Assembly: GCF_016751895.1 (NCBI RefSeq) | Contig: NZ_JACVVM010000002.1 | Coordinates: 1 to 38,655, forward strand | From: Candidatus Sarmatiella mevalonica | Lineage (GTDB): Bacteria; Pseudomonadota; Alphaproteobacteria; Rickettsiales; Rickettsiaceae | DNA: 38,655 nucleotides | Reading direction: 5' to 3' | Shown: positions 8,701 to 16,229 of the stretch, piece by piece | Position numbering within the stretch: the first letter of the stretch is position 1 | Layout: every line of letters begins with the position of its first letter | Notes under the pieces: model-generated | What the model saw: the letters and a program-made list of their open reading frames with translations, nothing else | What the model was told of the DNA's origin: nothing | Databases searched by the model: none | Position numbers and translations under genes: made by a program

Positions 8701-8738
8701 GCTTGAGCTGCTATCATAGCAGCTTGTATTTGCGTCAT
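5706..8738 (-). CDS. Long FlgE-like flagellar hook protein with internal insertion
   Basis: A 1010-residue protein without a signal peptide that I read as a divergent flagellar hook (FlgE-family) subunit. The N terminus (1-60) has the Ala/Gln/Asn-rich helix then FSDV-RQSQGSGGPIAPSS, as in FlgE. Residues 118-172 (TGFLRDANGN, then PIVV, then NLAP) match the FlgE block where the hook protein reads RDG-DANG-NL. Residues 285-355 (FTFTQ, NSFSNMQQLLALI, ITFEG, LGFTS) match the domain of long FlgE proteins. Residues 785-905 resemble the FlgE D2 domain (EFEVFSPNGQKQKIKMMFAK followed by NNW). Residues 925-1010 (FSFANISALVGSG to a helical end) match the FlgE C terminus. Residues 440-720 are an extra Gly/Ala-rich region with phage-fibre-like repeats (SVGHGLTQGDI, NDGHGFAQDDI). 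Typical FlgE is 400-500 residues, although long forms exist. No flagellar neighbours are present. Another surface or fibre protein is possible. Confidence 0.55.
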   Translation of the reverse strand: MTQIQAAMIAAQAAQNTMASNRNPGALNTNIICNVFSDVTRQSQGSGGPIAPSSLVAKTSLNFNNLSAQQSAGSFSAGPNIFIPVVQAGMLSTLNEQGGGITPGNISYAINFINAHMEPSTGFLRDANGNILLARSVDPKTDVPSALLSPIVVRSTRKPEVTTFANVQQNLAPNTPRIAGAGVSIHTDDQKIKNPIAYCNPGSGGNGVLMYGTNFKFASDSGSVDAVFRQTARVALPSPSNTVCGAKALAGAFSLVDTDLKQSLGLGLKDNAGFVVKIRTRGGAEAQHVFTFTQNVGKMTNSFSNMQQLLALIGAVPGVTVSNDLSSANIGLEDTDPGSYITFEGIAPQLGFTSIRATGGVSRCFSTMGALRSIINQSSPSSGIRARDTQAGIKIEANAKSKFKLEVLNATQDTLTSVAKKGLITGNYNGDAADIERDRVKDSLLTTITSVGHGLTQGDILRINLGGGSVAAVVVGCSDNTFTVARPTNADVAITNAAQTGQVGILNTNYARIGHVDMVGKDVKIADATEIAVTNAAPTNAVLAVNDGHGFAQDDIVYLQGGLGGNAGGNAVGDAKLPAGYYKVVAVDAGAHTVTLQSTADIIGGGGDLAAADLPAGSTIKLFKVGKSADFAAGGGAENSVIGQTIFENDGGDPPIIKFYVGEKSGLVAGKTVSFDFDATINANLAVAVTPKEKYEIKSVVGGYITFEAEAPLNNADVGKLNCGAGGDINNGNGGVPINLKVVYSDQTFTNLGMPVPQLGGRELILPPLYNPSLEGGGLTNEQFANGLVTQEFEVFSPNGQKQKIKMMFAKVDENNWVIELYNTQNTLLLNGTINFLDGGVTGLYEGPARFNVPWLDGSATSIALKFIGKSGQFSLTQFVGTNMRSMDEVEVDGGQAKASNGFEVSERGVYAVFDDGSKKLVGVLDFFSFANISALVGSGSVFQLTNKSGNAFVMDYGEGATFGQVYAPNVDSVETLALLAFLNNAINTEVGIVSQQLRRLESILNKLLN

Positions 8739-9082
8739 AAAACTTTTTTAATTTGATTTTTATATAAAAAATATTAAACTTTTATAGAATACGTGAACAA
8801 GAGAGTTTATTACTAAATAAGCTAGTTAAATTTACTAAACAAAAAACACCTACACACTCTTACACAATACAAGATTTTAACACACAGCTAAAAACAAGTA
8901 AAGTCTCATACAAGTCAGAGTAATACATTAATATATTCAATAAATTAAAAAAATATAAATAAATAATTACCACTTGCTTTTAAATATAAAAAGCGATATC
9001 ATACAAAAAGCGATATGCATGTTTTTGCTGGTGCTTGTGGGAGTTTTTGTTTAAATAGCTCATTAATTTCCGTGCATTAAGA
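8739..9082. other. AT-rich intergenic region with a 12-bp direct repeat
   Basis: No gene is visible in this stretch between the divergent FlgE-like gene and tRNA-Asp. The only structure noticed is a direct repeat AAAAAGCGATAT at 8988-8999 and 9005-9016, 17 bases apart from start to start, which is compatible with a protein-binding site or chance in AT-rich DNA. It should hold promoters for both flanking genes, but no convincing -35/-10 pair was found. Confidence 0.4.
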
Positions 9083-9159
9083 GGGGGTGTAGCTCAGTTG
9101 GTTAGAGCATCTGCTTGTCACGCAGAAGGCCGTGGGTTCAAGTCCCATCACTCTCGCCA
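9083..9159 (+). tRNA. tRNA-Asp (anticodon GTC)
   Basis: GGGGGTGTAGCTCAGTTGG begins a cloverleaf with acceptor GGGGGTG/CACTCTC (two G-T pairs), D-arm GCTCAGTTGGTTAGAGC, anticodon loop TTGTCAC with anticodon GTC, T-arm GTGGG-TTCAAGT-CCCAT, and encoded CCA at 9157-9159. 77 nt. Confidence 0.96.
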
Positions 9160-9194
9160 CTTCTCTTTGGCACTCAGCTTTCCTCCGTTGTTTT

Positions 9195-9218
9195 GTTGCC
9201 GCGCGCAACTCATTTTTT
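9195..9218 (+). terminator. Rho-independent terminator after tRNA-Asp
   Basis: Stem GTTGC (9195-9199) and GCAAC (9205-9209) with loop CGCGC, then TCATTTTTTCC giving a run of six T at 9213-9218. It lies 36 bases after the tRNA and is GC-rich against an AT-rich background. Confidence 0.6.
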
Positions 9219-9363
9219 CCTTTTATTTGTTTTATACTCCATTCTCGCCTCCATCTTGTCTCTTATACTTGTGAAATACTCCTTTTTATTATTTAATCTA
9301 TCTTATATAATTTAATTAAAAGCTTAATTAAAATAAAAAATAAATTACAAATTGTTTAAATGT

Positions 9364-9483
9364 ATGTGGTATTTTACGTGGATATTGGGTTTGGGCATCG
9401 CTTGCCTTTTTACCATCGTACATGCTTTAGCCTTAAACTACGATCGCCCTACTAATTCAAGTTCATCAAATCAAACAACCTAA
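9364..9483 (+). CDS. cydX: Cytochrome bd oxidase small subunit CydX
   Basis: A 39-residue reading frame beginning MWYFTWILGLGIACLFTIVH. The start MWYF-WILG followed by one hydrophobic span and an Ala/Leu-rich boundary is the signature of CydX (E. coli begins MWYFAWILG), the small subunit that stabilises cytochrome bd quinol oxidase in the inner membrane. It ends with a short polar Ser/Asn-rich tail. No strong ribosome binding site is visible. CydX normally sits directly after cydB, but here a tRNA and terminator lie upstream and an RDD protein gene starts 36 bases downstream, so if functional it acts with CydAB encoded elsewhere. Confidence 0.75.
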   Translation: MWYFTWILGLGIACLFTIVHALALNYDRPTNSSSSNQTT

Positions 9484-9519
9484 ATAACAACTATCTAAAG
9501 AATTGATATAGAGCATAAT

Positions 9520-10050
9520 ATGAATGACGTCGCTTTTACTAAAAAACAATTCAGTTATCCAGGTCTTAGTTTAAGGCTTTTTGCTGTGTGTATAGATGTA
9601 TGGATTTTAGGAATAGCGTTTTGGCCATTCTTGTATCTATTTCAAAAATTTTTGCTTCCAGTATTGATACAAAAATACCCTCTCAGCAAGATACAAGAAC
9701 AATCCAATCTTGACTATTTGGATCAGTTAGATTTTTCGTTTATTTCCAATGAAAACATAGATTATTCGGCGTTATACATTTATTGCTCCATAATATTAAC
9801 AATAAATTTACTCATGACATCTTCTTTTTGGTTAACGTTTTGGATATACAAACAAACCTCTTTAGGCAAAATGCTATTCAAGATAAAAGTACTAAACACT
9901 GAAGATCTATCAATTCCTACCAAAAAACAATATGTTATTAGAATGGTTTCTATGATCTGCATGCCGTTTGGAATAATCACAATTCCTTTTAATAAAAAAA
10001 GACAGGCTCTGCATGATATGATTGCTGGTACAGTTGTTGTGCAGATCTAG
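9520..10050 (+). CDS. RDD family membrane protein
   Basis: A 176-residue membrane protein with the RDD-domain pattern: GLSLRLFAVCIDVWILGI (the conserved Arg and first Asp in TM1), a second membrane segment (about 85-112), SLGKMLFKIKVL, and the end RQALHDMIAGTVVVQI containing the last conserved Asp. RDD proteins are poorly defined; some have been linked to ion transport. It starts 36 bases after cydX and is followed by the lptE-like gene, so the three may be one operon. Nothing in the sequence identifies a substrate. Confidence 0.85.
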   Translation: MNDVAFTKKQFSYPGLSLRLFAVCIDVWILGIAFWPFLYLFQKFLLPVLIQKYPLSKIQEQSNLDYLDQLDFSFISNENIDYSALYIYCSIILTINLLMTSSFWLTFWIYKQTSLGKMLFKIKVLNTEDLSIPTKKQYVIRMVSMICMPFGIITIPFNKKRQALHDMIAGTVVVQI

Positions 10051-10080
10051 AATTGATAAAATTTTACCTCCGTCTTGTTA

Positions 10081-10575
10081 ATGCCACAATCAACACGCGT
10101 AATATCAGCTAATTGTTTAAGATTTTTTTTGATATTTTTTATAACGTTTATATTGGGTGGATGTAGCATTAAACCTCTATACAAACAAAATAACAGCTCT
10201 ATTCTCTCCTCTATTATAGTAGAACCAATCGATTCTGTGCAGGGCGCACAATTTTGTTATTTTTTATCCAACTTAATTCCTGCAACAACCAACCCGGAAT
10301 ATAAAATCGTAGTAGAACTCAAATATCAAAACCAAAGCGCTATTATCACGCCTCAAGCAATTGTTGAGAGGTCTGTTATTATTCAGACGGTGCGGTATAA
10401 GTTAATTAACATTAAAAGCGAGAAGATTTTGCTCAATCGATCACTGCATGCCCTAGCGTCATACGAAACCACCAGCGAGATATATCAAAGCTATGTAGAA
10501 AAGGAGTGTTTGTTAGAAAATATAGCGCGCACCGTTGCACAAGATATAGTAGACAATATTTCTTTAATAAAATGA
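10081..10575 (+). CDS. lptE: LptE-like lipoprotein (LPS assembly)
   Basis: A short outer-membrane lipoprotein. The N terminus has a hydrophobic segment (FFLIFFITFI) and a lipobox LGGC followed by SIKPLY, the C-x-(F/K)-P-L-Y start of alphaproteobacterial LptE. The remainder shows the family rhythm: YKIVVELKYQNQSAIITPQA, then RSVIIQTVRYKLINI, then a helical end with IARTVAQDIVDNI. LptE plugs LptD and helps insert lipopolysaccharide into the outer membrane. The ATG at 10081 was preferred over a TTG at 10075. The holA gene that often follows lptE is absent. The assignment depends on pattern and lipobox, as the family is very divergent. Confidence 0.65.
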   Translation: MPQSTRVISANCLRFFLIFFITFILGGCSIKPLYKQNNSSILSSIIVEPIDSVQGAQFCYFLSNLIPATTNPEYKIVVELKYQNQSAIITPQAIVERSVIIQTVRYKLINIKSEKILLNRSLHALASYETTSEIYQSYVEKECLLENIARTVAQDIVDNISLIK

Positions 10576-10604
10576 CAGCATTAACAAAGTAGCATTTAGT
10601 TAGT

Positions 10605-11279
10605 TTAATAAGATGAAAGCAAACTTAACTTTCCATATTCTAGCTTATAAACTCGACTAAATTGATGAATATAACTTTCATCATGCGTAGCTATTACAAC
10701 AGCTTTCTTCTCTTCTTTTGCTAGTCTTAGAAGAAGTTTAAATACAGACTCGCCGTTATGGCGATCAAGACTGCCAGTTGGTTCGTCTGCTAAAATAACA
10801 TCAGGATTGTTCATCAAGCTTCTACAAATTGCAACCCTTTGCTTTTCTCCTCCAGATAATTGATTAATAAAAGCATGAGCTTTCTGCCCCATACCAACTC
10901 TTTCTAACAAATCTTGAGCTAATTGGGTAATTTTCTTTTGCTCTCTGCGCCACAATAGAGCTGGAAGCATTATGTTTTCTATAGCAGTAAAATCTGGCAA
11001 AAGATTATGAAACTGATAAACAAAACCTATGTTATGCAATCTTAACAAATGGGTGTTTGTTTGAGCCGGGCGTTCTTTAAAATATATCAAGCCATCACTA
11101 GGAGTATCCAACAACCCTAAGAGGTGGAGTAAGGTGGATTTGCCACTACCAGATGCGCCAAGAATAGCTACGGTTTCGGCGGGTTCTACATTAATACTTA
11201 TTTTATCAAGAACCTGAGTGTACCCCTGCCCATCTTTATATTTTTTACTGAGATTTTCAGTGCGGAGCAATGAGACCAT
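10605..11279 (-). CDS. lolD: Lipoprotein-releasing ABC transporter ATPase LolD
   Basis: ATP-binding subunit of the LolCDE complex that extracts lipoproteins from the inner membrane for transfer to the outer membrane. It shows Walker A GASGSGKST, the Q-loop region FVYQFHNLLPDFTAIENIML (the LolD/MacB-type sequence), signature LSGGEKQRVAICRSL, Walker B VILADEPTGSLD and the switch His in VVIATHDESY. The length (224) fits. The ATG at 11279 was chosen over a TTG at 11285. LolC/LolE is not adjacent. It converges with the lptE-like gene 30 bases away and lies downstream of virB9, without obvious functional relation. Confidence 0.85.
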   Translation of the reverse strand: MVSLLRTENLSKKYKDGQGYTQVLDKISINVEPAETVAILGASGSGKSTLLHLLGLLDTPSDGLIYFKERPAQTNTHLLRLHNIGFVYQFHNLLPDFTAIENIMLPALLWRREQKKITQLAQDLLERVGMGQKAHAFINQLSGGEKQRVAICRSLMNNPDVILADEPTGSLDRHNGESVFKLLLRLAKEEKKAVVIATHDESYIHQFSRVYKLEYGKLSLLSSY

Positions 11280-11388
11280 TATCAAAATGTAAGTTAGTTT
11301 GTTATATAAATAATACTATACACTCTAACAAATTTTTAGAAAAACACATTAAGCCCATTAATAAAAAATATAATATAAAGCCTAAATC

Positions 11389-12180
11389 TCAATTTCCAAG
11401 AGATTCTATAACAGATAAGTTATCAACATGAAGTTTATGCCTACCGTAACTTTCATTAAACACGCAAGCCACTTTGTCTTTATATCTAATAGAAAGTTTA
11501 GGATATACATGCTCTATAACAACCATTTTAATATTATCGCTAGAAATACGATAGTTTATTAATGACTCTCTGAGTTTATCATCAACCGAAAAAACACTTG
11601 GCAAATCTGCGTTACGCTCCTGGAATTGTAAATACATAAACTCACCATCATCAAACACACGAATAGGAATAATGTCGTCATCACCACTAACGGTGTATGC
11701 AAAATTATACTCCTCAGGATGAGCGAGATCTGGACCATTAGCTCCTTTTGAAGAAGAGGAATAAGTTTTTGTAAATTCATCTAAATCCTCGTCGGGATAT
11801 AAAAATCTTACATTAAACACCACTTGTGGATCTGATATATCTTGCACTTCTTGCGCGTGCAACTCAAAGAAGTAGGTTCGTTTATTAGTTATCATAGTCA
11901 TATTAGTTGTGGCGTCTTGGCTCACCGGTTTCACAAACAAACGATAACCCTCTGGTACTATTTGCCAACCAGTTGTATCACCCATAGAAATACTTAAAAT
12001 TTCTTCGTTTCTAGACAGCTCAATTGTGGTTTGATATCCATAATATCCAGTAAATTTAAAAACATCGTCTGCATTATAAGTCATCACTTTAATTCTAGCG
12101 TCTATTGGAGTTGGTCTAGGCTCTCGCACCGCGAAAGCAATATTTAACAAACAAAATAGTGCAAAAAGTAATCTAATCAT
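11389..12180 (-). CDS. virB9: Type IV secretion protein VirB9
   Basis: Outer-membrane core component of the P-type IV secretion channel. Residues 1-17 are a signal peptide ending NIAFA. The N-terminal domain has RIKVMTYNADDVFKFTGYYGYQTTIEL, the conserved VirB9/CagX start, followed by IVPEGYRLFVKP. The C-terminal domain, which pairs with VirB7 and VirB10, contains PIRVFDDGEFMYLQFQ, then LPSVF, then SIRYKDKVACVFNES. Length 263 is normal. It lies 29 bases downstream of virB8 in the same operon. virB10, virB11 and virD4, which often follow, are not here; lolD follows instead. Confidence 0.88.
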   Translation of the reverse strand: MIRLLFALFCLLNIAFAVREPRPTPIDARIKVMTYNADDVFKFTGYYGYQTTIELSRNEEILSISMGDTTGWQIVPEGYRLFVKPVSQDATTNMTMITNKRTYFFELHAQEVQDISDPQVVFNVRFLYPDEDLDEFTKTYSSSSKGANGPDLAHPEEYNFAYTVSGDDDIIPIRVFDDGEFMYLQFQERNADLPSVFSVDDKLRESLINYRISSDNIKMVVIEHVYPKLSIRYKDKVACVFNESYGRHKLHVDNLSVIESLGN

Positions 12181-12209
12181 GGCAGTTTGAATATGTGTGT
12201 AATATTTTG

Positions 12210-12881
12210 TTAACGTTTTTGTTGTAGGTTATTGCTAATGACTTTTGTTTGATAGTCTTCAACAACAAACAAAAATTTATTCCTGTTATAAATCTTTTTT
12301 TCTAATTCATTCATATTAAAGGTAATTTGAGCTTGAGCGGTAATATCTTCCAACACACGATTATTTTTATCTTTTAACAACGCTCTAAAAATAACATTAA
12401 TTCTTTCATCATCAATAACATCCACGTCTACAACTTCCACGCTCCTGGTGTTATTAACATACTTAATTATGGGCGACGCGGGATTATTAATACTCATAAA
12501 CTGCAAAAACTTATTAAAAACCGACTTAGAAGACTGTTTTTGAACAAAAACTTGTTGAGTTTCGATATTTTTTTGATCATAAGACTCGCGCATTAATAGA
12601 TAATTCGTAACCAAAAATTGAGCTACACCTATATCAGGATCAGAGTCTGTAATATGCGTCTTGTCACTTTTTAATCTTAAAACGTCTTGCGTAACTATCA
12701 TAGCGCGCACTTTGCGCGTTAAAGGGAAAGCGCTGTATAAATTTAGAGCAATAATTAACGTCATAACGCAACAAACACATGCTAATAAGTACATGCAAAC
12801 TCTCTCCTTAACAACCAACAAATACTTGCTTTGATACCAGTCTAAAGAGTTTTTTATGTAACCTTGTATATCATTTTGCAT
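12210..12881 (-). CDS. virB8: Type IV secretion protein VirB8
   Basis: Inner-membrane assembly factor of the type IV secretion channel. The cytoplasmic N terminus has DWYQSKYLLVVKERVCMY, the usual W-Y-R pattern before the single membrane helix (about 28-52). The periplasmic domain contains FLVTNYLLMRESYDQ, matching the conserved YV-RE-Y block of VirB8, and an NTF2-like ending with repeated strands (VEVVDVDVIDD, INVIFRALLK, ITAQAQITFNMNE). It is the first gene of a minus-strand pair with virB9 and is divergent from the virB7-like/virB6 pair across a 264-base gap. Rickettsiales carry more than one virB8; which copy this is cannot be told here. Confidence 0.85.
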   Translation of the reverse strand: MQNDIQGYIKNSLDWYQSKYLLVVKERVCMYLLACVCCVMTLIIALNLYSAFPLTRKVRAMIVTQDVLRLKSDKTHITDSDPDIGVAQFLVTNYLLMRESYDQKNIETQQVFVQKQSSKSVFNKFLQFMSINNPASPIIKYVNNTRSVEVVDVDVIDDERINVIFRALLKDKNNRVLEDITAQAQITFNMNELEKKIYNRNKFLFVVEDYQTKVISNNLQQKR

Positions 12882-13145
12882 ATTCTGTTAGTCTATCGTG
12901 GGTTTCAATCCTTGTTATAGTTATAACGAACACTTCACTTTTTAAGATTAACATATATGAAAAAACGATAGAAAGGCATTATGCGTAATTTTGTTGTTTC
13001 ATACGATAAAATAAAAAGTAACAGTTTCATGCATGTCACTGTTGATATTATTTTTATAAAGATTGTTCCTTAACTATTGGTTTAATAAAAATTTTACATC
13101 AAAATTTAACTGTAGGTGTTTTTCACTCTTATTTTAATTAAGCGA
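12882..13145. promoter_or_regulatory. Divergent promoter region between the two virB operons
   Basis: A 264-base AT-rich gap separates virB8 (minus) from the virB7-like gene (plus), so it should contain both promoters. A short inverted repeat GTTAT-AGTT-ATAAC at about 12915-12928 could be an operator. No convincing -35/-10 pair was identified. Confidence 0.35.
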
Positions 13146-13310
13146 ATGGTTAAATTGATGAATAAATGTTTTTTATTACTATCTTTCTTTTTATTAGCGT
13201 CATGCGCCCCTAGTAAGCCGTATGAAATCAAAAGCCCTTGTGTTAGCGCGGACACCGGAGATTTTACACCATGCATACGCAAACCAATCAGTGATAAAGA
13301 GATAGCTTAA
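13146..13310 (+). CDS. VirB7-like small lipoprotein
   Basis: A 54-residue protein with a short lipoprotein signal peptide (NKCFLLLSFFLLASC, lipobox LASC) and a mature part of about 35 residues with two further cysteines (SPCVSADTG, TPCIRKPISD). Small Cys-containing lipoproteins with a SPCVS-type motif lie next to virB6 genes in Rickettsiales and are taken as VirB7, which forms a disulphide-linked pair with VirB9 in the outer membrane. The start may be ATG 13146 or ATG 13158. It lies 30 bases before virB6. The assignment is by size, lipobox and context. Confidence 0.6.
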   Translation: MVKLMNKCFLLLSFFLLASCAPSKPYEIKSPCVSADTGDFTPCIRKPISDKEIA

Positions 13311-13340
13311 AATTTATTTAAGTATTATGAGATTGATTTA

Positions 13341-16229
13341 ATGTCACCAGAACTCAAACAATATCTTTTTAAATCCGCCTCCAAGGCTTTTATAAAATTT
13401 TTCGTACCTTGTTCAATCGTAATTTTGATTTTTCTTACATTTATATCAATGAATGTAGCTTTTATTTTTACTGATAAACCAGGTTGTTTTTTTCGATATC
13501 CAGATTCAAACAACCAAATCATAAACTCTACAACTGTAACGTTAATGGCTAACGCTGAATACAATGCACAATCTAAAAATATTAAATGGACAAAAATTAC
13601 TATTACTGGAGAACAAAAACAAATTGATTTAGAGGTTTCTGGTACTGTTAGTTTATGTTTAGCTAAATTACCAAAAAACAACATCTATCAAAACGACAAT
13701 TTAAGAAAAAAAAATGGTAATGAAACAGATAATGAAAGAAAAATCGTTATACCAAGGGAAGGTTTTAATGATTATCTAATTATTCCCATTGTTATAAAAG
13801 ACTGGAGTAATTTAAGCGACACAATCGAGAAGCACGATAAAGTAAAAGTGATATTGCAGCCAAGCACTCTAGAAAGTAATTACGTTGTACATAATCCATT
13901 TGATCCAAACAATCCTTTTTTAGGAAAATGCAAGGCTGGTGAAAGAGCATATCACCCTGTATGCGGAAGATATGCAATGTATGGAGGAGAGTATATCTCT
14001 AGTTGTAACATGAGCACAAACTACAGCTCAATAAGACCGATTGACAAAGATGGTGACAAAGTAGAAAAAGTTTGCACAGCTCTTAATTTAAAAATAGAAG
14101 ATTATAGCAGCAAGACTGACGATCAAGTTTGTTGTAAAGGATTTACCGAATGTTGTAATTGCGAAAAGCTAAAAAACCCTGAAGTTCTTAAGTATTTTGA
14201 CACAAGAACTGACGGGTCTCCAAAAGTATGTGGAACAAACGGTTGTTGTAAACGATTCGAAGGAACAAAATGCATTGAAAAATGCAATGGAATGCAAGAT
14301 ATATGCAAAGAACCTATAGAACAAGATAGTTTTGGATATAGAACTAAAGAAACAAAAAAAAGGGTTTGTACTCCTTCAAGTAATTGTATAGGATATGACA
14401 CTGTAACAAGAACAGTATGTGTTTGTAAGCCATTTCTTGAAATAAAAAAAGAAACAAAAGATACTCCAAAGGTTTATGTACATGGTAGTCCAAATAACAT
14501 AACTAACGCAGAAGCCCAAAATCCAAATCACAAAGAAATAACTGGTTATTGCATTGAGGAATCTGGAAAGCTTCACGAACAAAAATTCTGGTGTACAGCT
14601 GACGACGCGGCTGGTCTAAAATACAGATTAACATCTACTGAAGAAGGTAAATGGGTAAATCCACCAGACAACGAAAGATTGATATATATCAAAAATAGCG
14701 AAGTTAATAAAAATGATGTCGGAAATCTTCAGTTTAAATTACACAACGTATCTGGGCCTACTAACAGCGGTGGTTTTTTAATAGGCATACAACACACTAA
14801 ATGTGTAAGAGAAAATGGAGAAACAATAAACAACATAGGTGGCATAGAATATTTAATCACTAGCACAGATACACAGGAAAACCAGTTGTCAGAAGAAAAA
14901 GCAAAAATTATACAATTTAGTAACAAAAAAGGTCAGATTGATATACCTCAAAACATAGGAAAAAACTTAACTCTTTGGATGAGGGTAAAAAACAACAAAA
15001 CAGACTATGCTGATAGCATGGGTAGTTACTCTGTGATGATAAAACAATCTATAAAATCAAACAACTCTAACACAGCAATAGCGAAATTTGTATCATTGCG
15101 CACAAAGTTTCAGGATTTTGGTGTTAATATTTTTAAAAACATCACCTGTAATAACAACGATGATGTTATGTGTAAATTGGCGTTAAAGGAAGGAAAAAGA
15201 ATTCCAGGATGTGAAAAAAGTTGTTTGGATTTTTTGTTTTTAATACATGTTTGTCTTTCTTTGTATATAACAATATACGGCCTGTCTATAATAACTGGAT
15301 ACGCGCGCATTGAGATATACGACGCAATAATTAGAGTAACAAAAATAATAATTGTTAGTGGTTTGCTTAGTAACACAACTATAAACTTTTTCACTACATA
15401 CGTCTTGCCAATTGCATATAACGGAATAGATTACATTATTGCAAACATAAGTGGTTATGATGTGTCAAAATCTGAGTATGGTACTCATCCATTCTCTTTT
15501 TTATCTGTGGTCACAGATCGTTTATTTAGTAGATTATTTTGGATGCAAGTTCTAACAACTATATTTTCTGGAGCGTTTGGTATATTCTACTTCTTTTTTT
15601 TGATACGTTCTGGTGTAGGTTTTATTAAAATTATTATTAAATGCTTGGCGAGTTATACGATGTCAATACTAATGATTACTTTTTTAATAGCATTAGCGCC
15701 TATATTTTTAATGATGATTTTATTTCGTACCACATACTCTTTATTTGTTAATTGGGTAAAGTTTTTATGTTTCTATACAATCGAACCCGTTATTTTATTT
15801 GCTGGAGCTTCAGTGTTTATTCAATTATTCACTGTGTATTTGGATCGAGCGCTAGACTACAGTGTATGTTGGAAATGCAAGCTTCAAGTATCCATTTGGT
15901 GTTTAAAATGGTTCATGCCGTGGGGCAGCGAAGGAAACTTCTCTTTTGATAATCAAGATGAAGATGGAGGTTTAACTTCGAGTGTAGTCTATATCTTTGC
16001 GATTACTTTATTGCATCAGACATGCTCAAAATACGTTGACGCCGTGGGAAGTTTTACTGCACGTTTAATAGGTTTAACAGATATAACTTCTTCTGGACAA
16101 ATAAGTGCAGATCTAACGGACCAAGCAAAAAAAGGGGCATCGAAAGTTGCAAACTATGTTATACGTCAAGCTAAGTCTGCTTATAGCAATGCAAAAAAAG
16201 CTCTCCAAGACGACGTACGTAGAGAATAA
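13341..16229 (+). CDS. virB6: VirB6/TrbL-family type IV secretion protein, extended form
   Basis: A 962-residue polytopic protein of the extended VirB6 type found in Rickettsiales. TM1 is at about 18-44. A long extracytoplasmic region follows (45-620) with a Cys-rich part (about 195-390: QVCCKGFTECCNCEKL, GTNGCCKRF, SNCIGYDTVTRTVCVC). The conserved VirB6 core lies at about 625-890 with at least six membrane segments, including CLDFLFLIHVCLSLYITIYG and LIRSGVGFIKIIIKCLASYT, plus the motif CWKCKLQVSIWCLKWFMPWG. The tail (about 900-962) is cytoplasmic and basic. VirB6 forms part of the inner-membrane translocation pore. Rickettsiales usually have several tandem virB6 genes beside virB3-virB4; here a single one stands with a virB7-like gene. 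Confidence 0.85.
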   Translation: MSPELKQYLFKSASKAFIKFFVPCSIVILIFLTFISMNVAFIFTDKPGCFFRYPDSNNQIINSTTVTLMANAEYNAQSKNIKWTKITITGEQKQIDLEVSGTVSLCLAKLPKNNIYQNDNLRKKNGNETDNERKIVIPREGFNDYLIIPIVIKDWSNLSDTIEKHDKVKVILQPSTLESNYVVHNPFDPNNPFLGKCKAGERAYHPVCGRYAMYGGEYISSCNMSTNYSSIRPIDKDGDKVEKVCTALNLKIEDYSSKTDDQVCCKGFTECCNCEKLKNPEVLKYFDTRTDGSPKVCGTNGCCKRFEGTKCIEKCNGMQDICKEPIEQDSFGYRTKETKKRVCTPSSNCIGYDTVTRTVCVCKPFLEIKKETKDTPKVYVHGSPNNITNAEAQNPNHKEITGYCIEESGKLHEQKFWCTADDAAGLKYRLTSTEEGKWVNPPDNERLIYIKNSEVNKNDVGNLQFKLHNVSGPTNSGGFLIGIQHTKCVRENGETINNIGGIEYLITSTDTQENQLSEEKAKIIQFSNKKGQIDIPQNIGKNLTLWMRVKNNKTDYADSMGSYSVMIKQSIKSNNSNTAIAKFVSLRTKFQDFGVNIFKNITCNNNDDVMCKLALKEGKRIPGCEKSCLDFLFLIHVCLSLYITIYGLSIITGYARIEIYDAIIRVTKIIIVSGLLSNTTINFFTTYVLPIAYNGIDYIIANISGYDVSKSEYGTHPFSFLSVVTDRLFSRLFWMQVLTTIFSGAFGIFYFFFLIRSGVGFIKIIIKCLASYTMSILMITFLIALAPIFLMMILFRTTYSLFVNWVKFLCFYTIEPVILFAGASVFIQLFTVYLDRALDYSVCWKCKLQVSIWCLKWFMPWGSEGNFSFDNQDEDGGLTSSVVYIFAITLLHQTCSKYVDAVGSFTARLIGLTDITSSGQISADLTDQAKKGASKVANYVIRQAKSAYSNAKKALQDDVRRE

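Noticed and set aside
8739-9082. CRISPR array or other tandem repeats
   Set aside because: Only two copies of a 12-mer are present. No regular repeat-spacer array was seen anywhere in the window.
9115-9315. 66-codon open frame overlapping tRNA-Asp
   Set aside because: It begins inside the tRNA gene, runs through the terminator hairpin and has no recognisable product.
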